A stretch of DNA of 64,000 nucleotides from CBDBDZ01 sp965204215 (GCA_965204215.1 CBDBDZ010000014.1:930001-994000); one strand, 5' to 3'; counted from the stretch's first letter, positions 24,648-33,756 are shown. Program-made: numbers and translations. Notes: a model not told the origin generated them from the letters alone.

Positions 24648-26183
24648 ATGACCAGAACTTCCAGACGCGGTGGAGGGCGCTCAGCTAAAAAGGAAATGCG
24701 TAATCAAGCTCAATTTGAAGCAAAGCCTTACATTGAACGCAATATTCCCTATGTTGAAATATTGAGTGAGGAAGGGCTGCAAACCATTGAGTACAACGCT
24801 GAAACTATTTTGGAAGAAATAGGTATTGAATTTAAGGATGATCCTGAAGCCATTGAAATACTGAAAGCCGCGGGTGCAGATGTTACAGGAGAGTTGGTAC
24901 GCTTTCCGCGCGGATTATGTCGTTCGATTATTCAGAATAATGCGCCAAGAGAATTTATCCAACACGCACGCAATTCCGCAAAAAGTATTATTGTTGGAGG
25001 TAAACGCACGGTACTGGTTCCCGCTTATGGCCCACCTTTTGTGCATGATCTGGATAAGGGTAGACGCTATGCAACCATTGAAGACTTCCGGAATTTTGTA
25101 AAACTCGCCTATATGAGTGAGGGAATTCATCACTCTGGAGGTACAGTTTGCGAGCCAGTAGACCTGCCTGTTAACAAGCGTCATTTTGATATGGTCTACA
25201 GCCATTTAAAATACAGCGACAAACCTTTTATGGGTTCTGTTACCGCAGCTGAGCGAGCGCAGGACAGTGTTGATATGGCAAAAATTGTATTTGGAGAGGA
25301 GTTTGTTACCAATAACTGTGTGATGGTTAATTTGATTAATGCCAACTCGCCCATGACCTATGATGATACCATGTTAGGTGCAGCTAAAGTCTATGCGCGC
25401 AATTTTCAGGCTTGTATGGTATCGCCATTTATTTTGGCAGGGGCTATGTCGCCAGTAACAGTAGTTGGCACTTGTACACAAATATTGGCAGAAGCTATGG
25501 CAGGTATGGCTTTTGTTCAACTGGTTCGCCCTGGCGCACCAGTTATATTTGGAACTTTTGCCAGCGCCGTTTCCATGCAATCGGGCGCACCGACTTTCGG
25601 TACGCCAGAACCCAGTAAGGTATTATACGTTTGTGCGGCGTTGGCGCGGCGCCTGGGTGTCCCATTTCGCAGTGGTGGTGGTTTTACCTCATCTAAAGTA
25701 CCTGATGCACAGGCAGCTTATGAGTCGGCAAATACCTTGCAATCGGCAGCTCTTGCAGGAGTCAATTTTATGTTGCATACAGCTGGTTGGTTAGAAGGTG
25801 GTTTGGCAATGGGTTATGAGAAGTTTATGCTTGATGCAGACCAGGCCAGTATGCTGTCAGTATTACTTAATGGCGTTGATATGAGCGAAAACGGTCAAGC
25901 GATGGATGCCATTCGCGAAGCAGGTCCAGGTCAACATTTCCTGGGCACAGCACATACTCAGCGCAATTTTGAGACGGCGTTTTATCGCTCGACAATGGCA
26001 GATAGCAATAGTTTTGAACAATGGGAGCAGGAAGGTTCTATGGATGCAGCTCAGCGCGCTAACTTAGCGTGGAAACGCAGATTAAATGATTACGAATTAC
26101 CGCCTCTCGATGAAGCCATTGATGAGGGTCTGACCGCTTTTATGCAGCGTCGCAAATCAGAGTTTGCCGACCGTGAATATTAA
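24648..26183 (+). CDS. MttB-superfamily (non-pyrrolysine) methylamine:corrinoid methyltransferase
   Basis: The MttB family transfers a methyl group from a quaternary or tertiary amine to a cognate corrinoid protein. The ATG at 24648 gives 511 residues beginning with a basic, Gly/Arg-rich stretch as in many homologues; a TTG at 24606 is less likely. The TIM-barrel protein is continuous, with no in-frame TAG. It is therefore the pyrrolysine-free type, whose characterised members act on glycine betaine, proline betaine or carnitine. The next gene encodes the matching corrinoid protein. The actual substrate cannot be read from sequence; glycine betaine is a reasonable guess for a marine bacterium. 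Confidence 0.9.
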   Translation: MTRTSRRGGGRSAKKEMRNQAQFEAKPYIERNIPYVEILSEEGLQTIEYNAETILEEIGIEFKDDPEAIEILKAAGADVTGELVRFPRGLCRSIIQNNAPREFIQHARNSAKSIIVGGKRTVLVPAYGPPFVHDLDKGRRYATIEDFRNFVKLAYMSEGIHHSGGTVCEPVDLPVNKRHFDMVYSHLKYSDKPFMGSVTAAERAQDSVDMAKIVFGEEFVTNNCVMVNLINANSPMTYDDTMLGAAKVYARNFQACMVSPFILAGAMSPVTVVGTCTQILAEAMAGMAFVQLVRPGAPVIFGTFASAVSMQSGAPTFGTPEPSKVLYVCAALARRLGVPFRSGGGFTSSKVPDAQAAYESANTLQSAALAGVNFMLHTAGWLEGGLAMGYEKFMLDADQASMLSVLLNGVDMSENGQAMDAIREAGPGQHFLGTAHTQRNFETAFYRSTMADSNSFEQWEQEGSMDAAQRANLAWKRRLNDYELPPLDEAIDEGLTAFMQRRKSEFADREY

Positions 26184-26219
26184 TAAATAATTGACTTTAA
26201 CATAACCTGAGAGATAATT

Positions 26220-26909
26220 ATGAGTGAAGAATACGATGATGATATTGTTCTTGCCGAATTAGACGATGATGAATTAGTTGAGCAAATGCACGAAGACCTT
26301 TATGATGGTTTGCGTGAAGAAATAGTAGAAGGCACTGATATATTATTGTCGCGTGGCTGGGGAGCAGAAAAAGTCCTTAGAGAAGCATTAGTTGGTGGCA
26401 TGACAATTGTTGGTATCGATTTTCGTGATGGCATCCTTTTTGTTCCCGAAGTATTACTTGCTGCCAATGCCATGAAAGGGGGTATGGAAATACTGCGTCC
26501 ACTATTGGCAGAAACTGGGGCTAAACCCATTGGTAAAATGGTAATAGGTACAGTGAAAGGAGATATTCACGACATTGGTAAAAATCTGGTGACTATGATG
26601 ATGGAAGGCGCTGGTTTTGAAGTGATCGATTTAGGTATTAATAATTCGGTGGAAGAATATCTTGAAGCGCTAAATGAAAATAAACCTGATGTGTTAGGCA
26701 TGTCTGCATTATTGACAACCACTATGCCTTATATGAAGGTAGTTATTGACGAGCTTAAAGAACGCGGTATTCGTGACGATTATATCGTGCTTGTAGGTGG
26801 CGCACCACTTAACGAAGAATTTGGTAGTGCCATCGGTGCTGATGCCTACTGCCAAGACGCAGCAACTGCGGCGTCTGTAGGCGTAAAAATGGTGGCTGAG
26901 AAAGTATAA
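26220..26909 (+). CDS. Corrinoid (B12-binding) methyl-carrier protein, MttC/MtbC type
   Basis: The 229-residue protein combines an N-terminal four-helix cap with a C-terminal Rossmann-type cobalamin domain. The cap runs to about residue 100 (FVPEVLLAANAMKGGMEIL). The lower-ligand motif DIHDIG (D115-x-H117-x2-G120, GTVKGDIHDIGKNLV) predicts base-off, His-on cobalamin binding. The later SALLTTTMPYM and VLVGGAPLNEEF stretches complete the fold. It should accept the methyl group from the upstream MttB homologue. Its own N-terminus is unusually acidic (EEYDDDIVLAELDDDE). Confidence 0.92.
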   Translation: MSEEYDDDIVLAELDDDELVEQMHEDLYDGLREEIVEGTDILLSRGWGAEKVLREALVGGMTIVGIDFRDGILFVPEVLLAANAMKGGMEILRPLLAETGAKPIGKMVIGTVKGDIHDIGKNLVTMMMEGAGFEVIDLGINNSVEEYLEALNENKPDVLGMSALLTTTMPYMKVVIDELKERGIRDDYIVLVGGAPLNEEFGSAIGADAYCQDAATAASVGVKMVAEKV

Positions 26910-26916
26910 GGCACTT

Positions 26917-27516
26917 ATGAAGCCTGTTGGAGTTATTGCCTGTGGGGCAATAGCTTTAGAAATTCTTGATATTATTGAGCTCAATCAATGGCAGCATATT
27001 GAGCTCAAGTGTCTGGATGCTGAACTGCATAACCGCCCCAAAAAAATTGCCCCTAAATTGCGCGAAAAAATTGATGCCTTGGGCGATAATTATAGTCACA
27101 TCATTATTGGTTATGGAGATTGTGGCAGTGGTGGCGATATTGATCGCTTAATCGCTGATTATAAAGAAAAAGGTTATAGTATCAGTCGTATAGATGGTGC
27201 GCATTGTTACCAATTCTTTACAGGTGGTCAAAAATTCAAAACCCTGGAAGAAGATCAACTGGGCAACTTCTATCTTACTGATTTTCTTGTTAAACACTTT
27301 GAACGTATTATTATTAAGGGTTTTAAACTAGATAAACACCCCGAACTTAAATCGATCATGTTTGGTAACTATAAACAGATTGTGTTTTTGTCGCAAACTC
27401 AGGTGACCGATGAAATACTGCAACAAGCGGAACAAGTCTCGCAATTTTTGGAATTGCCTCTAAAGCATATTGAAACAGGATATGGAGACCTGGTTCAAGC
27501 GCTTGATATCATGTGA
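26917..27516 (+). CDS. DUF1638 protein of the corrinoid methyltransferase cluster
   Basis: The 199-residue product matches DUF1638, a family that in other bacteria repeatedly neighbours MttB-like and corrinoid genes; its function is unknown. Visible features are GVIACGAIALEI near the N-terminus, then GYGDCGSGGDIDRLI and DGAHCYQFFTGG. These Cys- and His-containing conserved segments could bind metal or cobalamin. It starts only 7 bp after the corrinoid gene. No RamA-like reductive activase and no methyltetrahydrofolate methyltransferase follow, so those functions must come from elsewhere. Confidence 0.82.
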   Translation: MKPVGVIACGAIALEILDIIELNQWQHIELKCLDAELHNRPKKIAPKLREKIDALGDNYSHIIIGYGDCGSGGDIDRLIADYKEKGYSISRIDGAHCYQFFTGGQKFKTLEEDQLGNFYLTDFLVKHFERIIIKGFKLDKHPELKSIMFGNYKQIVFLSQTQVTDEILQQAEQVSQFLELPLKHIETGYGDLVQALDIM

Positions 27517-27528
27517 GATTTATATTAT

Positions 27529-29292
27529 CTATGCACTATCTTCTTCCTTTGCCCAATCCAACTCCCAACGTCTAGCGAAATCGTCAGCAGCTTTACCAAG
27601 GTGACGGCGTACATATTTTTCAGGGGTTTCGCGTAAATCGACGATAATGAGAGCATCCAGAGAATTATCGAGCGCAGGGTTGACAGCGAAACAGGCAATT
27701 TTACCGTTAAGGGCTAGGTAATGTTTGAGAAGGATGGGTATGGAATTTCCATAATCGCTTCTGCCAATAACGCGGTTGACCAAGCTCACATTGCTAAGAG
27801 TTTTTAGCATAGCTTCGTCCCAAACTTTACGATGCAGGCGCATGGGTTTGATGGGTTTGACCCTGTCGCCTATTTGATCGCTGGTAACGCCTGAAATTTT
27901 GAGGAGTACATCGGCGATTAATGCCCTGGTACTATTGGATAATTCACGAGAGATACAGGCGCCACCAAAAAGGGTATGATAATTGGGGTTTTGTGCCATA
28001 TAAGCTCCAAGTCCACGCCATAAAATAGAGAGTGAAGCTGGTTGTCTTTGATAGTTTGGATGAATAAATGAGCGACCAACTTCCAGGCAGTTGGTGATAT
28101 TTTTTAGTTCTTTTTGCTTGAACTTGTATAGTGAACGGATATAAAGACCTTTGACACCGTGTTTTTTTAGAATTTTATCGACGTGACCAACGCGATAACT
28201 GCCAACAATACTGTGTTTTTCTGAATCCCAAACAAAGAGATGATTGTAATAATGGTCGTATTTATCCAAATCAATATCTTTCCCACTGCCAATGCTCACG
28301 GCGCGAAAAGAAATTTCTCTGTCAATGCCAATACAGGTCATCAACGAACCCATTTTATTATAGGGTGCGCAAAATACTTGAAATTGGCTTTGTTCAAATA
28401 GTAGATAAGGCTTTAGACCTTCAAGATCAGCAGCTATTAAATTAGCATCGGGATACAGTTTTGATAAAGCTCTATATGCATTTGAAGGTGGGGAATGTCT
28501 GGTTTTACTCCCTAATAATTCGGTATTTAGCCGTAGATAATCATTGATAGCTTTTGCGGATTTAAATCCGTTTAATTCAGCAGGTTCAATCAAATCACCA
28601 TAGGTTACTGTAACTTCTTTACCCTGTTTGTTTAATATTTCATGCGGTAGCATTAAGGTTCCAAACAAACGGTGGATACTGCTTAATATATAAAAAAGCG
28701 AACTATTTCTTGCTCTTATATGAATGGGTAAACAGCTTGCGTTATAGCGTTTGATAATGGTTGCGGCGAATGTATTCCAGTCTCTGTCTTGAATGCGAAG
28801 TTTTTTGAAGTTGAGGCGAGATACCTGCCCTGCTGGAAAAACCAATAAGGCACCGCCAGATTTAACATGTTGTGTCGCCTGTCTTACACCCGATAAATTT
28901 TTATGTGTTGATTTGCCTTTAAGGACTTCAACGCCAAAGAAAATATCCTCCAATTCGGGTATTATTCTAAGTATCCGGTTAGTTAGCACTCTTAAATCGG
29001 GTCGTATTTGACCGAGTAAGTTTGTTAAAATGATGCCTTCGGCTCCACCTAATGGGTGATTAGCTATGATAACTAAAGGGCCTTCTTTGGGAATGTTTAA
29101 CTCGCCTTTAATATCTACCTGACAGCCGATGGCTTTGTCGGCTTTATTTACAAAATCAAGCGAATTATGAGAAGGTGGAATATTGTCGTAAAGTTTTCTA
29201 ATAGCACTTATTCGAGACAGTACCTCTAAAGGTTTTGCTACTAAAGGATGGAAAGGAAGACTTAATGGGTGGGTGGGCACTGGTTGTTTCAA
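27529..29292 (-). CDS. olsF: OlsF-like bifunctional acyltransferase (ornithine lipid synthesis)
   Basis: The 587-residue protein is a two-domain fusion. The N-terminal part (about 1-280) is a PlsC/OlsA-like acyltransferase with the motif NHPLGGAEG (His79), then FPAGQVSR. The C-terminal part (about 290-587) is a hemolysin/OlsB-type GNAT N-acyltransferase (VGSYRVGH, GLYIRSLY, LEVGRSFIHP). Serratia OlsF has this order: its C-terminal half N-acylates ornithine and its N-terminal half adds the second acyl chain, giving a phosphate-free membrane lipid. Its start overlaps the ATP-grasp gene stop by four bases. The head-group amino acid is not certain from sequence. Confidence 0.82.
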   Translation of the reverse strand: MKQPVPTHPLSLPFHPLVAKPLEVLSRISAIRKLYDNIPPSHNSLDFVNKADKAIGCQVDIKGELNIPKEGPLVIIANHPLGGAEGIILTNLLGQIRPDLRVLTNRILRIIPELEDIFFGVEVLKGKSTHKNLSGVRQATQHVKSGGALLVFPAGQVSRLNFKKLRIQDRDWNTFAATIIKRYNASCLPIHIRARNSSLFYILSSIHRLFGTLMLPHEILNKQGKEVTVTYGDLIEPAELNGFKSAKAINDYLRLNTELLGSKTRHSPPSNAYRALSKLYPDANLIAADLEGLKPYLLFEQSQFQVFCAPYNKMGSLMTCIGIDREISFRAVSIGSGKDIDLDKYDHYYNHLFVWDSEKHSIVGSYRVGHVDKILKKHGVKGLYIRSLYKFKQKELKNITNCLEVGRSFIHPNYQRQPASLSILWRGLGAYMAQNPNYHTLFGGACISRELSNSTRALIADVLLKISGVTSDQIGDRVKPIKPMRLHRKVWDEAMLKTLSNVSLVNRVIGRSDYGNSIPILLKHYLALNGKIACFAVNPALDNSLDALIIVDLRETPEKYVRRHLGKAADDFARRWELDWAKEEDSA

Positions 29293-30404
29293 TCGGGGTT
29301 AGGGTAATGGTTATAAAGTTCAAATTCTGTTTTTATACCTTTGCGTAGCTCCCTTAGTTTTGGAGGTTTGTAGCCTTGCTTGCGGTAATGGTTGCCCAGT
29401 TTGAACATAGCATGATACTGGAAAATCAACGCCTTCATCGATTTGAAGTAGGTTGCATCCTTATCCCAAATATGTAAGGGTTCAGCGTTAGCGCCGTTAA
29501 TTTCTACTATAGCGATTTTATCGCTGCCTGCTTTGAATTCGTCGATATGACTGAATTTGATATCAAGTCGGCCATAGGGAAGGTTGTTAAAGCCTTTCAT
29601 GATACGATCAATGGTGTCAGTCATTGCCTTGGTAATATGTTCATTAGCGTCACAAAAGATGGCACCCTTACTGTGCGCGGCCGAAAATATTAAACGATAA
29701 GGTTCGCCTTCTGGAATTACCTGATCGAGTAAATGTTGGTGGCGCTGAGTGTATAAATGTTTTAACTCCTTGATGCGATGGTTTCTATCCATTAATTGAC
29801 TCAAGGTAGAAACGCCATCGCCTAACACGTAAGGGCTGTATTTCATTCCTAACGAAATAATTTCGCCTTTATCTTGGTCTGGCAATCGCACGTAGAAAAC
29901 ACCAGCCTCTGGCTCCCAGGGGGCAAGTTTCTGAAGCATGAGAGATGTATTTTTTGGGTAAGTCTCTAAATACTCTTGTAGTTGTCGCTCGTTTTTTAGC
30001 AGTTTTACACCAATACCGCGGCAGCCAATATCGGGCTTGCCGACTAAAGGAAAACTTAAATTGGCGTTGTGCATTGCTTGCAACAAATCATTGAGTTCGG
30101 TATTGGATTCGTTGCGCTTATGTGTTATCCAATCCATCACATATTGCTGGCTTTTTTCATTAGCTAAATCTAAAATTTGTCCTTTGGAAGTACCGACTAA
30201 CCCAGCCAGATAGATGGTAGGGTTGGCTAAAAGCGGCAATGTCAAGGAACGGTAGCGAATTGCCCACCAAAGGCAGCAGATAACGACAGGAAAGTATATT
30301 AACCAAGCGGGCCAGAATTCAAAAAAAGATGTGGTGTTACTGGAGGGTTTAATGGGAGGCATACCCTTTGCCACGTGAAATTGGTTGCTAGCGCTTTGGA
30401 TCAT
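29289..30404 (-). CDS. Membrane-anchored ATP-grasp ligase of unknown substrate
   Basis: The 371-residue protein has one membrane segment at about 29-48 and an ATP-grasp domain. In order this shows FPLVGKPDIGCRGIGVK (ATP-binding Lys and Gly-rich loop), LMLQKLAPWEPEAGVFYV, and the magnesium-binding segment YGRLDIKFSH followed by VEINGANAEP. ATP-grasp enzymes form acyl-phosphate intermediates and join carboxylates to amines or similar nucleophiles. Its 4-base overlap with olsF suggests coupled expression and a linked role, perhaps modification of an aminolipid head group; that is inference. Upstream, 7 bp away, is yggX. Confidence 0.72.
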   Translation of the reverse strand: MIQSASNQFHVAKGMPPIKPSSNTTSFFEFWPAWLIYFPVVICCLWWAIRYRSLTLPLLANPTIYLAGLVGTSKGQILDLANEKSQQYVMDWITHKRNESNTELNDLLQAMHNANLSFPLVGKPDIGCRGIGVKLLKNERQLQEYLETYPKNTSLMLQKLAPWEPEAGVFYVRLPDQDKGEIISLGMKYSPYVLGDGVSTLSQLMDRNHRIKELKHLYTQRHQHLLDQVIPEGEPYRLIFSAAHSKGAIFCDANEHITKAMTDTIDRIMKGFNNLPYGRLDIKFSHIDEFKAGSDKIAIVEINGANAEPLHIWDKDATYFKSMKALIFQYHAMFKLGNHYRKQGYKPPKLRELRKGIKTEFELYNHYPNPD

Positions 30405-30411
30405 GACCGGT

Positions 30412-30678
30412 TTATTTTATTTCTACGAACCCTTGTGCCAGGTCGTAATTATTGCCATCAAAAAATAGTTCTCGTTGTTCTTCCAGGTAGTTTCTCGTCT
30501 CGGGAGCCATCATATTCAAATGCTTTTCATTAACCAAACGTGTCTGATGTTGCAACCACTCCTGCCAAGCTTGCTGAGAGATGGTTTCCATAATTGCTTG
30601 ACCTTTAGCTCCAGGAAAAGGAGGGCGGCTAAGTGCGGGTAAAGTTTTTTGATATTTTCTACAAAATACGGTGCTCAT
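30412..30678 (-). CDS. yggX: Iron trafficking / oxidative damage protection protein YggX
   Basis: The 88-residue protein matches the YggX family in size and sequence (STVFCRKYQKTLPAL, PPFPGAKGQ, ISQQAWQEWLQHQTRLVNE). It has the single conserved Cys near the N-terminus. Family members protect iron-sulfur proteins from oxidative damage, possibly by handling Fe(II). It is the first gene of the minus-strand yggX / ATP-grasp / olsF group and diverges from the GspE-like gene. Confidence 0.94.
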   Translation of the reverse strand: MSTVFCRKYQKTLPALSRPPFPGAKGQAIMETISQQAWQEWLQHQTRLVNEKHLNMMAPETRNYLEEQRELFFDGNNYDLAQGFVEIK

Positions 30679-30783
30679 TTACGAGTATTTTAAGTTTTAT
30701 CTATAGGTTGTATTGTATATCAAAAACGATTATAGCTAAAATACAGTACTTGCATTAATCGCTAAATAGTAACGGAGATTACC

Positions 30784-32244
30784 ATGGATAAAGCAACACT
30801 TAACTCTAAAAGTCTGGAAAGTATTAGTAGCATTGAACAAATTGTACAATCGCTCAATGACTACTCTCGCCAACACAACTTAGTGATATGTGATATTGCT
30901 TCTGATACTGTCACAGTAGCAGCAGAGCAGATAAATGTTGAACAGCAACAAGTGTTAGAACAGCTATCGCAGCGAGCGGTGAAAGTCATGATGCTTTCAA
31001 AACAAGAAATGGAAATACAGCAGCAATTTTCTCACAATAACCGTTATTCAAATTCTGAAGATTACGACAATGCAAGTAGTTTTGAACAGTTAGTGGTCAT
31101 GGACACTGTTGATACGCAAAATTATAATATTAATAAGCCTGTAATTGATTATTTGCAATGGCTGTTCTCTTATGCTTTTCGTTGTGGGGCTAGTGATATT
31201 CATTTTGAACCAGTAAGAAAACAGGGCATTATCCGCATGCGTATCGATGGGTTGTTAAGGCGAATGTACAGTGTGCCTCTTTCCACTTTTACCATTTTAA
31301 TTAATCGCATAAAAATACTTGGGCGTATGGATATTAGCGAAAAACGCAGACCACAAGATGGTCGTATTAAAACCACTGTTTCAGATAATAATATAGAAGT
31401 GGAATTGAGATTAGCTACGCTGATGACGGCGTTTGGCGAGAAGCTGGTCGTTCGCATGTTCTGCCCAGACGTATTGCAGAAAAGCTTTCAAGCAATGGGT
31501 TTTAACCAACAACTGGAACAGCACTGGACACAGTTATTACAGAAAACCGGGGGAATTCTCTTGGTTGTTGGGCCTACAGGTTCTGGTAAAACGACTACGC
31601 TTTACAATTCTCTTAGCTTTATTAACTGTGAGCAGATTAATATTTGTACAGTAGAAGACCCTATTGAAATGGTGGTTGCAGATTACAACCAGACGCAGGT
31701 TCAAACCAGTATTGATGTAACTTTTCCAACAGCTATCAGGGCTTTGTTAAGGCAAGACCCAGACGTGATAATGGTGGGCGAAATTCGCGATACTGAAACC
31801 GCAGACATGGCAATGCGCGCTGCCTTAACAGGGCATTTGGTGCTTTCAACACTACATGCCGATTCTGCCTTGCAATCTGTTACACGTTTAATTGATATAG
31901 GAGTGCCTGAGTACCTGATTAAATCTTGTCTGCTTGGCGTATTATCACAGCGTTTAATTCGTTTATTGTGTGAGCATTGTAAGAAGCGAGAACATAATTA
32001 TTATCGATCCACTCAAGGGTGTTCGCAGTGTAATTATACAGGTTACAAAGGCAGGCAGGGAGTTTATGAGTTGCTGAGTTTCACTGATATAGACAATAAA
32101 TCATCAAATGTTATAAAACTCCTGCATCAAAATCCAGATAAATTTATAATTCAGAGTATGAGTGAAAGTATTGATGATTTTTTGAATTCAGGCGTTACCA
32201 GTAGCGATGAAATTTTGCGAGTATTTGGAGTCAGAGGGTGTTAA
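30784..32244 (+). CDS. GspE/PilB-family secretion ATPase (orphan)
   Basis: The 486-residue protein is a type II secretion/type IV pilus assembly ATPase. It has the Walker A GPTGSGKTTT at about 263-270, an Asp box and Walker B region (QDPDVIMVGEIRDTETAD), the His box LSTLHADSA, and a C-terminal zinc site made of two CxxC pairs (CEHC and CSQC). The N-terminal domain is shorter than in GspE or PilB. No other secretion or pilus gene is adjacent except the overlapping membrane protein. It may energise a pilus system encoded elsewhere. RBS ACGGAGA precedes the ATG. Confidence 0.88.
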   Translation: MDKATLNSKSLESISSIEQIVQSLNDYSRQHNLVICDIASDTVTVAAEQINVEQQQVLEQLSQRAVKVMMLSKQEMEIQQQFSHNNRYSNSEDYDNASSFEQLVVMDTVDTQNYNINKPVIDYLQWLFSYAFRCGASDIHFEPVRKQGIIRMRIDGLLRRMYSVPLSTFTILINRIKILGRMDISEKRRPQDGRIKTTVSDNNIEVELRLATLMTAFGEKLVVRMFCPDVLQKSFQAMGFNQQLEQHWTQLLQKTGGILLVVGPTGSGKTTTLYNSLSFINCEQINICTVEDPIEMVVADYNQTQVQTSIDVTFPTAIRALLRQDPDVIMVGEIRDTETADMAMRAALTGHLVLSTLHADSALQSVTRLIDIGVPEYLIKSCLLGVLSQRLIRLLCEHCKKREHNYYRSTQGCSQCNYTGYKGRQGVYELLSFTDIDNKSSNVIKLLHQNPDKFIIQSMSESIDDFLNSGVTSSDEILRVFGVRGC

Positions 32245-33344
32245 AAAAACACTGGTGGGCAATTTTTATATTGTGGCTAATATTATTTGGTGTAAGTAGC
32301 TTATTATTATCTAAACTTAATCATAAATACCGTGACAAACAGGGTTTGCAGAGCTCAGAATTGGCCTCTCAGGTTGCTTTGGGTTATTTGATTGATGAAA
32401 ATTACTTGGCATTACAGTCTCAATTAAATCAGCTACTATATATTGAAGGCTTATTGTCAATATCTATCACCAGTGCCGATTTTGAAGTATTAGCGAAAGC
32501 GCAGCATGCTGACTTGATTGGACCCAATGTACGTTATTACAGCAGACCTATTCGTTTAGATGCCGACAATCAACAAATAATAGGCTATGTGCAAGTGGCG
32601 TGGAGTAATGAATTTAACCATATACTCTATGTGGTGGCATGGATAATATCGCTGTTTCTTACTATTTTAATTGTATGCTGTGGCTGGTTGATAAGTCATT
32701 GGCACTCGGTTTTATTGTATCGGGAAATAGAGAGGCTACAGCAACAACTCAATCAATGGGCGCCTGCTGATACCAAAGGTGTAGAAATAAATTCAGTACA
32801 AATTTGCTATATTGTTTTTTATTTTGAAGCGTTACACCACTGGCAGCAAAGTTTTCAGCCACAAATTGCCAATTCTGTATTAAACCAATTTGAAAATGAC
32901 TTCAATCAACAGTTGGATTTGTATGGAGGTAAGGTTGTGGGTAACTTACATAACAGTCTACAGATAGTTGTATTTGATTGCCAGGAGTCTCTGTCATGCG
33001 GTTTTGCTTTTGCCAGTGGAGTGATTCACGTATTATCGCAATGGTATGAGGATATGAATTTACCGTTGTCAGCAATGGTATTAACGGATGTAGGTGCACC
33101 ACTTTCACAGCGCAGTTTATTGCAGTTACCTCTTTACAAAAAATCATTGGTTAATCACTATCGGCAGTTGCAACAGTTGCAGCAACAATCACTCAGCAAT
33201 CACTTAATTGTAGCGAAATCAGAGCAGCACCTGTTTGAGTCCTCAGCTGTATTTAGTGAAACGCCAATTGATGACTGGATACTGGCAACGCCTAATGATT
33301 TGATTTTGCAGCTATGGCGAAGGCAGTTAAGCAGTCATTTATAA
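32238..33344 (+). CDS. Two-TM membrane protein with possible degenerate cyclase-like domain
   Basis: I do not recognise the family with certainty. The 368-residue product starts at a GTG overlapping the ATPase gene by 7 bases. It has a membrane segment at about 8-27, a roughly 100-residue extracytoplasmic sensor-like part, and a second membrane segment at about 135-160. A Gln-rich helix and a cytoplasmic domain follow. Segments such as YIVFYFEALHHW, LDLYGGKVVGNL and LPLSAMVLTDVGAP faintly resemble a class III nucleotide cyclase that lacks the metal-binding aspartates. Overlap with the GspE-like gene suggests a shared system. Treat the domain idea as speculative. Confidence 0.5.
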   Translation: MLKKHWWAIFILWLILFGVSSLLLSKLNHKYRDKQGLQSSELASQVALGYLIDENYLALQSQLNQLLYIEGLLSISITSADFEVLAKAQHADLIGPNVRYYSRPIRLDADNQQIIGYVQVAWSNEFNHILYVVAWIISLFLTILIVCCGWLISHWHSVLLYREIERLQQQLNQWAPADTKGVEINSVQICYIVFYFEALHHWQQSFQPQIANSVLNQFENDFNQQLDLYGGKVVGNLHNSLQIVVFDCQESLSCGFAFASGVIHVLSQWYEDMNLPLSAMVLTDVGAPLSQRSLLQLPLYKKSLVNHYRQLQQLQQQSLSNHLIVAKSEQHLFESSAVFSETPIDDWILATPNDLILQLWRRQLSSHL

Positions 33345-33459
33345 TTTGAAATAAATGTTTGGGTTACCAAACACCCTGGGAGGTTTTTCTTAATCTAACC
33401 AAAGAAAATTCTCTATTTTTTAACCAGTGTTGCACTTATGAGTAGAATGTGCGGCCAGT

Positions 33460-33514
33460 AAACTCCGCTTTTTCGTTCAAATTTGCCTTGTCTTGACATC
33501 GCTCGTGACATTAT
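33460..33514 (-). repeat. Family 2 repeat fragment, interrupted by a family 1 MITE
   Basis: On the minus strand this matches 19563-19617 with one mismatch. The missing first part (GAGCTTTGC) lies at 33761-33769 across the family 1 MITE, and ATTAT is duplicated at 33510-33514 and 33756-33760. The right half of the family 2 element is not recognisable beyond 33460. The two loci together form an empty-site/filled-site pair. Confidence 0.8.
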
Positions 33515-33755
33515 CCTAAATTCCGCAGTTGAACGCTAATTTCACTTCTAAGAGTTTGAATGTTATTGATAAACGCTTATTCTTCGATTCACTTCATAAG
33601 TGAATTACAAACCGCTACCTGGCTTTACTGCCCTTTTCAGTTCACACTGCTGCGTTATGGCTTTTGGTAAGGGCTACAACCATTACCTGCAAGCCATGCC
33701 TTGTATTATTTCCTGAAAATAACTGTAAATTCCAGGTTCAACTACGGAATCTAGG
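33515..33755. mobile_element. Family 1 MITE, copy B (intact, 241 bp)
   Basis: It is bounded by CCTAAATTCCGCAGTTGAAC (33515-33534) and GTTCAACTACGGAATCTAGG (33736-33755) and flanked by a perfect 5-bp duplication ATTAT. The body is nearly identical to copy A on the opposite strand. GGAATTTAGG, the minus-strand reading of its left tip, equals the tip of the ISEcp1 right repeat. It carries no coding sequence. Its insertion lies exactly at the gatB stop codon. Confidence 0.93.
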
Positions 33756-33756
33756 A

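Larger units (their letters stand above)
33345..33756. other. Repeat-filled intergenic region downstream of gatB
   Basis: No gene is visible. About 110 bp of unassigned AT-rich sequence contains a small hairpin GTTTGG-GTTA-CCAAAC near 33358. It is followed by the family 2 repeat fragment (33460-33514) and the intact family 1 MITE (33515-33755). The region separates the converging transcripts of the GspE-linked gene and gatAB, so the hairpin may help end the first one. Confidence 0.5.

Noticed and set aside
24648..26183. Pyrrolysine-containing MttB
   Set aside because: No in-frame TAG occurs, so a Pyl residue is not encoded; the protein is the pyrrolysine-free type.
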